This document shows, in pieces, positions 36,187 to 44,695 of a stretch of DNA of 60,423 nucleotides (the first letter of the stretch is position 1; every line of letters starts with the position of its first letter). The notes beneath the pieces were generated by a model. The model was not told the DNA's origin, ran no database searches, and saw nothing but the letters and a program-made list of their open reading frames with translations. The position numbers and the translations under genes were made by a program. The stretch is from Christiangramia sp. (GTDB lineage Bacteria; Bacteroidota; Bacteroidia; Flavobacteriales; Flavobacteriaceae), in NCBI RefSeq assembly GCF_029937855.1, contig NZ_JAPYPC010000028.1, positions 1 through 60,423 on the forward strand, given 5' to 3'.

Positions 36187-37068
36187 TCAATCTGCATTTT
36201 TATTGATAGATAATTTATTGGTAAAATCAATTGTTCTAATAGGGAATGGAATATTAATTCCTTTAGCATCGTAAGCTTTCTTAATAGCGATTATTGCAGT
36301 ATTCTGTGCAACTAAAATATCGCGGTTTTTACTAACATCGGTCCAGAACCTAAGAACATAATTAATAGAACTATCACCAAATTCCTGAAACATAAGCTCG
36401 ACTTCTTCATTTCCTCTCTGCGGAAAAATATCTTCAATTGTTTTGATGGTTAAATCTCTTACCATTTCAAGGTCTGAAGAATAGCCAACGCCACAATTTA
36501 CAAATACTCTTGAACGAGGAGTTCTTGTGAAATTCTTAAAAGGCTCTTCAATGATCTTTCCATTTGGAATCACCACATAATTATTGTCTGATTGTTTAAT
36601 TACAATATTTCTAAGGTTGATTTCCATCACAGAACCAGCAAAGCCATTAGTTTCTACCCAATCACCTATTTGAAGCTCAGGTAAAAAGCTTAAAATTAAA
36701 CCTGAAAAGGTATTGTTTAAGGTTCCCTGTAGTGCAAGTCCGATTGCTAGACCTACCACACCGGCAGCTCCCAGTACAGAAGTAAGTACGGTGTCTAAAT
36801 TTAAGAGACCCAGGGCGATAAAGAAACCAATAAGGATAACAATTGCTTTAATGACTTTTACAGCCATCTGCCGTATAGAATCCTGTTTAATACTCCGATG
36901 AAAAATTTTGTCGAAAATTTTTCCGACGTATTTGGCAATAAAAATAAAGATGACGAAGACCAGGATAGCTAATAGAAAGTTGGGCAGACCTAAAATTATA
37001 GTGTCCATCCAACCTTCTAATTTATCCCAGATACCTTTTATTGATTCTTGAAAGTTGAAGTCTTGCAT
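36187..37068 (-). CDS. MscS-family small-conductance mechanosensitive channel
   Basis: A 293-residue inner-membrane protein with three N-terminal hydrophobic segments (about 28-50, 70-90, 95-135), the pore-lining helix VLGAAGVVGLAIGLALQGTL with Gly/Ala packing, the beta domain FLPELQIGDWVETNGFAGSV, and VVIPNGKIIEEPFKNFTRTP. This is the standard single MscS unit. It opens on membrane tension and releases solutes on osmotic downshock, useful in a marine bacterium. It begins ten bases after the dps stop, so the two are probably co-transcribed in a stress operon. Confidence 0.93.
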   Translation of the reverse strand: MQDFNFQESIKGIWDKLEGWMDTIILGLPNFLLAILVFVIFIFIAKYVGKIFDKIFHRSIKQDSIRQMAVKVIKAIVILIGFFIALGLLNLDTVLTSVLGAAGVVGLAIGLALQGTLNNTFSGLILSFLPELQIGDWVETNGFAGSVMEINLRNIVIKQSDNNYVVIPNGKIIEEPFKNFTRTPRSRVFVNCGVGYSSDLEMVRDLTIKTIEDIFPQRGNEEVELMFQEFGDSSINYVLRFWTDVSKNRDILVAQNTAIIAIKKAYDAKGINIPFPIRTIDFTNKLSINKNAD

Positions 37069-37078
37069 GTATTAATGA

Positions 37079-37576
37079 TTATTTCTTTACAGGTTTATGT
37101 TGCTCACTAGTTTTCATTTTCCATGCATCCAACATCCAACTAGTTTTTTCTAACTCACGTATGTAGGCACCTATAAGATCTATGGTTCCTTCATCGCCAC
37201 CTGCATCAGCTACTTCAACCACTTTTCTCATTTGTTTTAGAAGTAAACCGTGGTCTTTCAAAAGTAACTCAATCATTTTACTATCAGAAATATCAGACGG
37301 AGATTCTTCTAGATTAGAATCTTCAAGATAATCACTGAGATTACTTGTTGGCTGATACCTCAAGGTAAGAATTCTTTCAGCAATTTCATCAACTTTAAGT
37401 TTCGCATCATCATAGAGTTCTTCAAATTTTTCATGAAGATCGAAAAAATTCTTACCTATTACATTCCAGTGAAAATTTCTTAATTTTTGATAATATAGAT
37501 GATAATCTGCTAAAAGTATGTTGAGCTCCTCAACAGTTTTCTTTGTTTTGTTTGAGTCCAAACCTAAATAGTTCAT
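37079..37576 (-). CDS. dps: Dps-family DNA-binding ferritin-like protein
   Basis: A 165-residue Dps/miniferritin that oxidises and stores iron with hydrogen peroxide and protects DNA in starved cells. Ferroxidase ligands can be placed from family spacing: His36 (RNFHWNV), His48 and Glu52 (DLHEKFEEL), Asp63 and Glu67 (VDEIAERIL); Glu52 stands where many homologues have Asp. Length is normal. A perfect 19-base palindrome lies 45-64 bases before the start, probably an operator. It is followed closely by mscS. Confidence 0.93.
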   Translation of the reverse strand: MNYLGLDSNKTKKTVEELNILLADYHLYYQKLRNFHWNVIGKNFFDLHEKFEELYDDAKLKVDEIAERILTLRYQPTSNLSDYLEDSNLEESPSDISDSKMIELLLKDHGLLLKQMRKVVEVADAGGDEGTIDLIGAYIRELEKTSWMLDAWKMKTSEQHKPVKK

Positions 37577-37621
37577 AGTTTTTATTTATTGTTTTTTAAA
37601 TTTCTATGCGAAAATACAATG

Positions 37622-37640
37622 ATTGGGCGATTCGCCCAAT
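37622..37640. promoter_or_regulatory. 19-base perfect palindrome before dps (candidate operator)
   Basis: ATTGGGCGA and TCGCCCAAT around a single central base. It has no T-run, so it is a poor terminator for the gene at 37675. It ends about 10 bases before a near-consensus -7 box (TATTTTCG on the minus strand), so it would cover the -33 region of dps. Confidence 0.55.
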
Positions 37641-37674
37641 TCGTTTTAACAGTTTAATAGAAGTTTAACTTCAG

Positions 37675-37995
37675 TTAATCTAATTCCCTATGATCTTTTA
37701 GATCCAGTTTATTCATCATCTTTTTGGAAATCTGTCCACTGGAAATTCCATAACCATCTACGAGGGTACCTTTGAGGTTATTTGAGGTTGTAATCGCGTA
37801 AAGTATGGCATTATCATCAGGATTGCTCATACCCTCAAAACGCAATACTTTATCCACTTCAAATTCTTCTGTGCCAAAAGTTTGTTTTTGAGATTTAAGC
37901 TCAATTTCTTCATCTAATAAATTAAAGTCTTCTTTATAACCTTCTTCCAGCTTTAATTTATTTATAGCTTGTGATAATGTACCGTAGTCTTTCAT
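37675..37995 (-). CDS. small conserved protein of unknown function
   Basis: A 106-residue soluble acidic protein without signal or membrane segment. It begins MKDYGTLSQAINKLKLEEGY and has the segment DKVLRFEGMSNPDDNAILYA. Similar small proteins in Flavobacteria are often labelled phosphoribosylpyrophosphate synthetase, but at this length there is no PRPP-binding or synthetase domain, so I would not use that name. It lies between the DCC pair and dps on the same strand, with gaps of about 100 bases each side, and may belong to the same stress-related group. Confidence 0.7.
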   Translation of the reverse strand: MKDYGTLSQAINKLKLEEGYKEDFNLLDEEIELKSQKQTFGTEEFEVDKVLRFEGMSNPDDNAILYAITTSNNLKGTLVDGYGISSGQISKKMMNKLDLKDHRELD

Positions 37996-38101
37996 TTTTC
38001 GTTGATTTTGTTTAAAATTAAATTACACCGAAAGCTCCATTTTGGCAAAAACTACGGGATGTTTAGGATAAGTTTAACTTCATAATTAGAAAAATAAAAG
38101 T

Positions 38102-38239
38102 TTACTTATTTTTTCTATTAGAACTGAAAAATCCAAGAGGAATAACCAATAATAAAAAGAAATACCATCCTGTTACTATACCTATAATAGTAACTATAGC
38201 CGCGATAATATAAAACCAATAAGAGCCGGGAAGTTTCAT
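38102..38239 (-). CDS. 45-residue single-pass or hairpin membrane peptide coupled to the DCC gene
   Basis: A short reading frame whose ATG overlaps the stop of the upstream DCC gene as ATGA (four bases), a normal sign of translational coupling. The peptide reads MKLPGSYWFYIIAAIVTIIG, then a Gly/Trp turn (VTGWYFF), a second hydrophobic stretch (LLLVIPLGFF) and a polar tail SSNRKNK. One long or two short membrane helices are predicted. No family is recognised. The overlap and the strictly membrane-like composition make it a likely real gene. Confidence 0.65.
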   Translation of the reverse strand: MKLPGSYWFYIIAAIVTIIGIVTGWYFFLLLVIPLGFFSSNRKNK

Positions 38240-38700
38240 AGAACAATTACTAATAAGCCAATTAGAAGGATGTAAAGAAACCAGTACGGTTTTAAATGCA
38301 GTGGATTTTTTCCAAATAAGGCTTTGGTAAGCTTAAAATAAAAAGACCTGTTCTTTGCAATATGATTGTATCCATGATTGCTTAAAGATCTAAATACAGA
38401 ACTCGATTTATACAATTTATGCCATTTTTTATTACCGGCATGCCATAGACTGCGATAGGCAGAATCTGGGCCACTGTAAACGCTACCATCTATTTCTATG
38501 AGTCGGCTTGCTTTTTTAAATTCCTTCAAAGGAATATCTGGAAAGTGTTTAGCGAAAGCCTGGTAGGTTTCAAATAAGATCTTATCCCCGGTTTTGCTTT
38601 GCCATCTGGTTTTCCAGAATTTACAGAAACCACAATCACCATCCCAGATTAATACATTCTGAAATGGAGGATATTTAGTATGTTCTATTTTACCGAACAA
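38236..38700 (-). CDS. DCC-family (DUF393) thiol-disulfide oxidoreductase-like protein
   Basis: A 154-residue protein with the family motif LIWDGDCGFCKFW (Cys23 and Cys26), then a thioredoxin-like region and a C-terminal hydrophobic helix (YWFLYILLIGLLVIVL). The start is TTG at 38700; no ATG lies before the motif, and a minus-strand TAGATTTG box (38756-38749) is placed about 48 bases upstream. DCC proteins are presumed redox proteins; substrates unknown. First gene of a two-gene unit with the 45-residue membrane peptide. Confidence 0.85.
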   Translation of the reverse strand: MFGKIEHTKYPPFQNVLIWDGDCGFCKFWKTRWQSKTGDKILFETYQAFAKHFPDIPLKEFKKASRLIEIDGSVYSGPDSAYRSLWHAGNKKWHKLYKSSSVFRSLSNHGYNHIAKNRSFYFKLTKALFGKNPLHLKPYWFLYILLIGLLVIVL

Positions 38701-38819
38701 ATTATTTTTATTTTGAACAGTAAAGGACTGAAAAAAATAAGTTTACATCAAATCTAAAATCTTTATTTGTGCCATTTCAGTATTTTTTTTAACCTTTATA
38801 ATTCATTTCTCTATTACCT

Positions 38820-39827
38820 ATGAAAAGTAAAATCACCTTAAAAGAGCTGGCAAAGTTGCTGAATGTTAGCGTTTCAACAGTCTCGAAAGCCTTGCATGAT
38901 AGCCCGGAAATAAGTCCGAAAACCTCTGAAAGGGTAAAAGAACTTGCCAGTTTACATAATTACAGGCCCAATCCGGTAGCGGTAAACCTGAAGAAAAGTA
39001 AAACGGGCACCATAGGCGTTGTAATCCCTAACATTTCCAATAGTTTTTTTGCCAGGGTACTTTCAGGAATGGAAGCGGAAGCACAAAAACACGACCAACA
39101 AATAATCACCTATATATCTAACGAATCTATAGAAAGGGAGAAGCAAATCTGTGATATGCTTACCTCTGGGCTTGTGGACGGTGTTCTCGTAGCCGTTTCA
39201 GAAGAAACTCAGAAAAAGCAGGATTATGACCATCTATTTGCTCTTCTGGATTATGAAATCCCGGTAGTGATTTACGATAGGATTAACCTTGGACTTCCAG
39301 CCGATAAGATTGGCGTGGACGATGAAAAAAGTTTTTATGATGCCACAAAATATTTCAGGGCAAAAGGAATTGAGAAAATAGGACTGGCTTCAGCGATTCA
39401 CCATGTAGGTATAGGCCAGCTAAGAATAAAGGGTTATGAAAGGGCATTACAAAATGAAAGTTTGGCATTAATGGCTACCAGTACTAAAGCTACAGATCTT
39501 AAAAGAAAAATTAAAGAACTTATCACCCAAAAGAAAGTCGAAGCTTTGCTCTGTACAGATTTTGAAAGCGCTATTATGGCCAACCGCGTTGCTTATGAAG
39601 AAAAAATAAATATTCCCGAAGATCTAAAACTTATAGGATATATAAGTAAAGATATTGCGGAATTTTTAACCCCGTCTTTAAGCTATATTGAGCAACACCC
39701 GAAGGAATTAGGAATTAATGCGGTGGAAATTTTGAATAACCGCCTGGATGGAAGATATGAATCAGGTAAATTTGAAGAAAAAATAATTTCAACTACGCTA
39801 GTGCATTTAGAGTCAACGAGGTTTTAA
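38820..39827 (+). CDS. LacI-family transcriptional regulator
   Basis: A 335-residue regulator: DNA-binding HTH at 1-50 (ITLKELAKLLNVSVSTVSKAL), hinge helix PNPVAVNLKKSK, then a periplasmic-binding-protein-like sensor domain (from TGTIGVVIPNISNSFFARVL to the end) for a sugar-type ligand. Family length is normal. It ends eight bases before the rmlB start, so it is probably transcribed with the polysaccharide locus. In this phylum such regulators mostly control sugar-use genes, so a position at the head of a sugar-nucleotide cluster is unusual. Confidence 0.93.
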   Translation: MKSKITLKELAKLLNVSVSTVSKALHDSPEISPKTSERVKELASLHNYRPNPVAVNLKKSKTGTIGVVIPNISNSFFARVLSGMEAEAQKHDQQIITYISNESIEREKQICDMLTSGLVDGVLVAVSEETQKKQDYDHLFALLDYEIPVVIYDRINLGLPADKIGVDDEKSFYDATKYFRAKGIEKIGLASAIHHVGIGQLRIKGYERALQNESLALMATSTKATDLKRKIKELITQKKVEALLCTDFESAIMANRVAYEEKINIPEDLKLIGYISKDIAEFLTPSLSYIEQHPKELGINAVEILNNRLDGRYESGKFEEKIISTTLVHLESTRF

Positions 39828-39835
39828 AATTAGAA

Positions 39836-40894
39836 ATGGTAAAAAATATAAAATCTATATTAATAACAGGAGGCGCGGGTTTTATAGGCTCACATCTAAT
39901 AAGACATTTTGTTAGAAAATATCCAAATTACAACATATATAATTTAGACAGTTTGACTTATGCCGGAAATCTTGAAAATTTAAAGGATATTGAAGAGGTT
40001 TCAAATTATGAATTTATTAAGGCAGATATCACTGATGAAACGAAGATAATTGAACTTTTTCGAAAATATCAGTTTGATAAGGTGATCCATTTAGCGGCTG
40101 AATCTCATGTAGATAGATCAATTTCAGATCCATTAGCATTTGTAAAAACCAATATCATTGGGACGATTAATTTGCTGAATGCCTTTACGTCTTTGTGGAA
40201 AGGCAATTTTCAGGATAAATTATTCTATCATGTAAGCACAGATGAAGTCTATGGCAGCCTTGGTGAAACAGGCCTTTTTAAGGAAACCACCGCTTATTCC
40301 CCAAATTCCCCTTATTCAGCATCAAAAGCCGGATCAGATCACTTTGTAAGAGCCTATGGTGAAACTTATGGGATTCCATATATAATTTCTAATTGCTCTA
40401 ATAACTATGGGCCTTTTCAGTTTCCTGAAAAATTAATTCCGCTAATGATCCATAACATTATACAGGGAAAAGAGTTACCTATTTATGGGGATGGTAAATA
40501 TACCAGGGATTGGTTATATGTAGAAGATCATGTGGAGGCTATAGATTTGATTTTTCATAAAGCTGCCAAAGGAGAAACTTATAATATTGGCGGACTTAAT
40601 GAATGGAAGAATATTGAGGTGATTAATTTTCTATGTGAGATTCTCGATGATAAATTGAACCGGGAAAAAGGATCTTCAGAAAAGTTAATTCGTTTTATTA
40701 AAGACAGGCCTGGACACGACAGGCGCTATGCAATAGATTCTACGAAGATCGAAAAAGAATTAGGCTGGAAACCAAAACATTCTTTTCAACAGGGTCTGGA
40801 AGATACCGTTTCCTGGTATATGCAGAATAAAGAATGGCTGGAAAATGTTACTTCCGGTAGGTATCTGGATTATTATAAAAAACAATATTTGTAA
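39836..40894 (+). CDS. rfbB: dTDP-glucose 4,6-dehydratase
   Basis: RmlB, converting dTDP-glucose to dTDP-4-keto-6-deoxyglucose. The 352-residue SDR enzyme has GGAGFIGSHL near residue 14 for NAD, the STDEVYGSLG loop with catalytic Asp/Glu, and YSASKAGSDH with the Tyr/Lys pair, plus NCSNNYGPFQFPEKLIPLMI typical of RmlB. Its donor dTDP-glucose comes from RmlA at 44696. No RmlC or RmlD is seen in the window; the VioA-like aminotransferase at 43556 is the likely next enzyme. Stop is two bases from the stop of the convergent GT10. Confidence 0.95.
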   Translation: MVKNIKSILITGGAGFIGSHLIRHFVRKYPNYNIYNLDSLTYAGNLENLKDIEEVSNYEFIKADITDETKIIELFRKYQFDKVIHLAAESHVDRSISDPLAFVKTNIIGTINLLNAFTSLWKGNFQDKLFYHVSTDEVYGSLGETGLFKETTAYSPNSPYSASKAGSDHFVRAYGETYGIPYIISNCSNNYGPFQFPEKLIPLMIHNIIQGKELPIYGDGKYTRDWLYVEDHVEAIDLIFHKAAKGETYNIGGLNEWKNIEVINFLCEILDDKLNREKGSSEKLIRFIKDRPGHDRRYAIDSTKIEKELGWKPKHSFQQGLEDTVSWYMQNKEWLENVTSGRYLDYYKKQYL

Positions 40895-40896
40895 AA

Positions 40897-41868
40897 TCAT
40901 CTAAAGAATGAGAAAAGATTTTTCACTTTGGAATTTAATTTAACTATCGACTTTAAATTTTTCTGATATTTAGCGGTGGTACCGTATAAAGGTCTTTTTC
41001 TGGCAAGACTAATATCCTGATCAAATATTATTTTGAAAAAGTGTATTAGTTCCTTTGTGTTCAATTGCTCTGGAATTTTATTTCGCTTAAATGCCGGTTG
41101 TGCTAGCATAGCAAGATAAAGTTCTGTATTAGTGTCTATTTCCTTCACTTTTTCAATAACCTCCTCAAAATTGTTATATTCATGGCAGTTTATAAAGGCA
41201 TGGTTATTAAAATCTTTTCCAACTTGGGGATTGCCCCAATAAATCGGGATCGAGTTGGCGATAAAAGCATGCATTATTTTCTCTGTAGTATAACCGGGAG
41301 ATGAACTGTTCTCAAAAGCGATACTAAATTTACATTTTGATTGAAAATTCAATTTAGAATACATCCAGTCCTGCTGGAATCTTCCCCCGATATCGATTTG
41401 CATATTATTCAAATGCGATCCCGGCGAACTGACTTTTTTATATCGGTTCAACCTATAAAAAAAATCATCTCGTTGGGGAGCTGCTTCAGAGTTTGAATAA
41501 ATAAAATTGCAGAAAAACTCCTTTTGGTTACTAAATTCTTCTGCAGGGCTTTCTAGTAAACTTTCAAACTGATCTTTGAATAGGGCAAAATTAGGATAAC
41601 GGAGATATCTGTCGCCAAAATCAATAAAATGAAAACCAATGGCATAATCACATAAATTGAAGTTGGGAACAAGATTTTCACCTGTATAATAAATTCTAAT
41701 ACAATCATAGTTGAGATAATCATTGCCGTAGCATGAATAAATCAAGTAGTCGGGATTTTTTTGATTCAACTCTATGACATACATATCAGAAAGTAATGAA
41801 TAGAAGTAATTCCTCTCAGCATCAAAACCTTTATAAAAATCTGTAAACCAAATTTTGATTGTTTTCAT
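40897..41868 (-). CDS. GT10-family glycosyltransferase (fucosyltransferase-like)
   Basis: A 323-residue cytoplasmic glycosyltransferase. The C-terminal part has the GT10 donor-binding motif FENSSSPGYTTEKIMHAFIA followed by SIPIYWGNPQVGKDFN, as in bacterial and animal alpha-1,3-fucosyltransferases. The N-terminal part (IKIWFTDFYKGFDAERNYFY) is more variable, as usual. It would add fucose or a related deoxysugar from a GDP-sugar. No GDP-fucose genes are in the window. It is the only gene in the polysaccharide locus on the minus strand. Confidence 0.85.
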   Translation of the reverse strand: MKTIKIWFTDFYKGFDAERNYFYSLLSDMYVIELNQKNPDYLIYSCYGNDYLNYDCIRIYYTGENLVPNFNLCDYAIGFHFIDFGDRYLRYPNFALFKDQFESLLESPAEEFSNQKEFFCNFIYSNSEAAPQRDDFFYRLNRYKKVSSPGSHLNNMQIDIGGRFQQDWMYSKLNFQSKCKFSIAFENSSSPGYTTEKIMHAFIANSIPIYWGNPQVGKDFNNHAFINCHEYNNFEEVIEKVKEIDTNTELYLAMLAQPAFKRNKIPEQLNTKELIHFFKIIFDQDISLARKRPLYGTTAKYQKNLKSIVKLNSKVKNLFSFFR

Positions 41869-42122
41869 TAAATAGGTTCTATCGGGTTTCCAAACTTTAT
41901 TTGAATTCTTATGTTAGAAATAAATTAATTTGAGCGCAGCTTAGCAGCTAAGTTAATAATGTTTTTAAAATATCTTCCCTGTCTATCCTCCTGATATAGT
42001 ATTTATAAAATTCTATATCGAAAACCAAATTAATTTATAATATTTGGATGAGCTGATTTATTGATCATAAATTGGACTTTATAAAATAATTTAAAATATC
42101 ATATGAAAAGAAAATTTTTTTA
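41869..42122 (+). promoter_or_regulatory. divergent intergenic region, start of the main polysaccharide transcript
   Basis: About 250 bases of very AT-rich DNA between the divergent GT10 and wzx genes. It contains a 13-base palindrome CTTAG-CAG-CTAAG (41940-41952) and a six-codon micro-ORF (42103-42123, M-K-R-K-F-F-stop) whose TAA overlaps the wzx ATG. Only partial -7 matches (AATATTTG) were found. Confidence 0.35.
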
Positions 42123-43559
42123 ATGTCTTTAAAAAAACGAGTTACAGCCGGATTGGTATGGACTTTTACTGAGCAATTCGGCAATCAACTTATAGGTTTT
42201 GTGATTTCAGTAATTCTTGCTAGAATCTTATTACCTGAGCAATTTGGATTAATTGGTATGATTGCCGTATTTATTGCTATTGGTAATGCTTTGTTACATG
42301 CGGGATTGACAAAATCACTAATAAGAGGAAAAGATTTAGAATCTGCCGATTATTCAACAGTTTTTTATTTTAATCTTAGTGCAAGTTTCCTTATTTATTT
42401 TTTTATTTATTTTTCTGCTCCTTTAATTGCTCAATTTTATGAGGAATCAATATTGATTGGTCTTGTGAGACTTTACTGTACGACTTTTATTATCTCAGCC
42501 TTTTCTGCTGTACAATTAGCACGGTTGACAAAAAAAATGGAATTCCGAACTCAGACAATTATTGCAATTCCTTCCGCAATTGTAGGTGGATTTGTGGGTA
42601 TAGTGATGGCTCTTTCGGGTTATGGCGTATGGAGTTTGGTTTGGAGCAGTATCTCAGGGGCTTTGATTAATTCTATTCTACTTTGGCTATATTCAGACTG
42701 GCGGCCAGAATTAGTTTTTGATTTTAAAAAGCTTAAGAACCATTTTAATTTTGGTTACAAATTAACCTTATCTGAACTTCTTGATAGAACATTTAGTAAT
42801 TTGTTTTTAATAGCTATAGGGAAATATTTTTCCGCAGCTCAGGTAGGGTTCTACACCAGAGCAGAAACTATGAATCAGCTTCCGGTGAAGAATATTTCCA
42901 GGGCACTTGATAAAGTAACATTCCCATTATTCTCGAAAATTCAAAATGATGATAAGAGGCTCAAAAGGGTGTATGGAAAAATTTTGAAAATAATAATTTT
43001 TGTAATTACTCCATTATTAATTTATCTGGCAGTATTAGCAGAACCAATTTTTAGATTTTTATTTACTGAAAAATGGCTGCCTGCGGTACCGTATTTTCAA
43101 ATACTCTGTGTTACCGGAATCCTATATCCACTACACTCCTATAATTTGGATATTTTGAATGTGAAGGGGAGGAGCGATTTGTTCCTGAAACTAGAGATAT
43201 TCAAAAAAGTTTTAATCCTGCTTGTTCTTTTTATAACAATCCCCATGGGAATCATTGAATTATTGTTTGGACAAGTAATTATTTCCTTTCTCGCTTTTTT
43301 TATAAATGCTCATTATACCGGGAAATTTATTAATTATTCAGCTTTCCAACAAATATTGGATATAAGTCCAATATTAATTATAGCTGGTTTAGGCGGGGGG
43401 ATAACTTTTTTAGTAGATCATTATTGGATGACAAATTACGAGGATATTTTGAGAATTTTAATCGGATTTATTTCTGGAGGAATTTTTTATATCACTATTT
43501 CGTATATATTGAAAATGGAAAGTTTGTTTGAACTTTATAAAATTATTTTGAAGAAATGA
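42123..43559 (+). CDS. wzx: polysaccharide flippase (Wzx, MOP superfamily)
   Basis: A 478-residue protein with about 12 hydrophobic helices and the family start LKKRVTAGLVWTFTEQFGNQ, matching the WzxC/RfbX type flippases that move undecaprenyl-linked repeat units across the inner membrane. The segment GFYTRAETMNQLPVKNISRA is typical. It implies a Wzx/Wzy-type assembly, though no Wzy polymerase is recognised here. It ends overlapping the next gene by four bases (ATGA), so translation is coupled. Confidence 0.9.
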   Translation: MSLKKRVTAGLVWTFTEQFGNQLIGFVISVILARILLPEQFGLIGMIAVFIAIGNALLHAGLTKSLIRGKDLESADYSTVFYFNLSASFLIYFFIYFSAPLIAQFYEESILIGLVRLYCTTFIISAFSAVQLARLTKKMEFRTQTIIAIPSAIVGGFVGIVMALSGYGVWSLVWSSISGALINSILLWLYSDWRPELVFDFKKLKNHFNFGYKLTLSELLDRTFSNLFLIAIGKYFSAAQVGFYTRAETMNQLPVKNISRALDKVTFPLFSKIQNDDKRLKRVYGKILKIIIFVITPLLIYLAVLAEPIFRFLFTEKWLPAVPYFQILCVTGILYPLHSYNLDILNVKGRSDLFLKLEIFKKVLILLVLFITIPMGIIELLFGQVIISFLAFFINAHYTGKFINYSAFQQILDISPILIIAGLGGGITFLVDHYWMTNYEDILRILIGFISGGIFYITISYILKMESLFELYKIILKK

Positions 43560-44638
43560 TTCCGGTTACAAAAACATTTTTACCACCAAAAGAGGAATAT
43601 GATGCTTTAATTCAGAAAATTTGGGATACAAACCAGATAGCGAATGGCGGTCCTTTGCATCAGGAACTTTGTCAGGCTTTAAATAATTCCCTCGCAACTG
43701 AATATATAATCTTAACTGCTAATGGCACTCTACCTATACAAATTGCTTTAATGTCTTTAGCTGCAGAGGGAGAAGTCATAACCACTCCTTTTAGTTATAT
43801 AGCCACTACTTCTGCGATAATATGGCAGAACTGTACACCCGTATTTGTAGATATAGATCCAGTTTATTTAACAATAAATGAAAATAAAATTGAGGAGGCT
43901 ATAACTCCAAAAACTACTGCGATTTTAGCAACTCATGTTTTTGGGAATCCTTGCGATACTGAGAAAATTCAGGAGCTAGCAAATAAGTACCGGTTAAAGG
44001 TTATTTATGATGCAGCTCATGCTTTCGGAGTTAAATATAAGGGAAAATCACTATTTAATTATGGTGATGTTAGTACCTGTAGTTTTCACGCTACCAAGAT
44101 TTTTCATACGGGAGAAGGAGGAGCGATTTTTTCGCAAGATCAGCAGGTTTTTGAAGAATTATTTTATAGGCACAACTTTGGTCATAAAGGTTCTTTGGAG
44201 TATCACGGGCTAGGTATTAATGCCAAAATGAGTGATCTACAGGCAGCAATGGGACTAGCTGTCTTACCTTACGTAAAAGACTTAATTAAAAACCGGAAAG
44301 AACTAATAGGTTTATATGAACAAAATTTGGATTTTAATTCAATTGGAAAAATAAAAATCAGGAAAGATACGGAATGGAATTATAGTTATTTTCCAATTTT
44401 AGTTGAGAATGAAAAGGTCCTCTTAAAGATTCTCAAAGTTCTGAAAACATATAATATTTTTCCACGGAGATATTTTTATCCTTCTTTAAATACGTTACAT
44501 TTTTTAAATTCGACTAAAATGCCTGTTTCCGAAGACGTAAGCAGGAGAGTATTATGTTTGCCATTATATCAGGGATTAAAATCTCAGGAGGTGGAAATGA
44601 TTTGTCGATTAATAAATAAAGAGATGTTTAAACATTAA
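43556..44638 (+). CDS. VioA-like sugar aminotransferase (DegT/DnrJ/EryC1/StrS)
   Basis: A 360-residue PLP enzyme. The Schiff-base Lys is K181 in FHATKIFHTGEGG; the substrate-binding segment ITTPFSYIATTSAIIWQNCT and YDAAHAFGVKYKGK are close to those of VioA, which makes dTDP-4-amino-4,6-dideoxyglucose from dTDP-4-keto-6-deoxyglucose. With RmlA and RmlB in the same locus this assignment is attractive; FdtB/QdtB-type 3-aminotransferases are alternatives. Coupled to wzx by a four-base overlap. Confidence 0.85.
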   Translation: MIPVTKTFLPPKEEYDALIQKIWDTNQIANGGPLHQELCQALNNSLATEYIILTANGTLPIQIALMSLAAEGEVITTPFSYIATTSAIIWQNCTPVFVDIDPVYLTINENKIEEAITPKTTAILATHVFGNPCDTEKIQELANKYRLKVIYDAAHAFGVKYKGKSLFNYGDVSTCSFHATKIFHTGEGGAIFSQDQQVFEELFYRHNFGHKGSLEYHGLGINAKMSDLQAAMGLAVLPYVKDLIKNRKELIGLYEQNLDFNSIGKIKIRKDTEWNYSYFPILVENEKVLLKILKVLKTYNIFPRRYFYPSLNTLHFLNSTKMPVSEDVSRRVLCLPLYQGLKSQEVEMICRLINKEMFKH

Positions 44639-44695
44639 TAATATGAAAAAAATAAGCGTTAGGCTACAAAAATTAAAAGCATTTATTCTAATTTT

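Noticed and set aside
37675-37995. Phosphoribosylpyrophosphate synthetase
   Set aside because: The protein has 106 residues and none of the PRPP synthetase motifs; similar small proteins carry this name by mistaken transfer.
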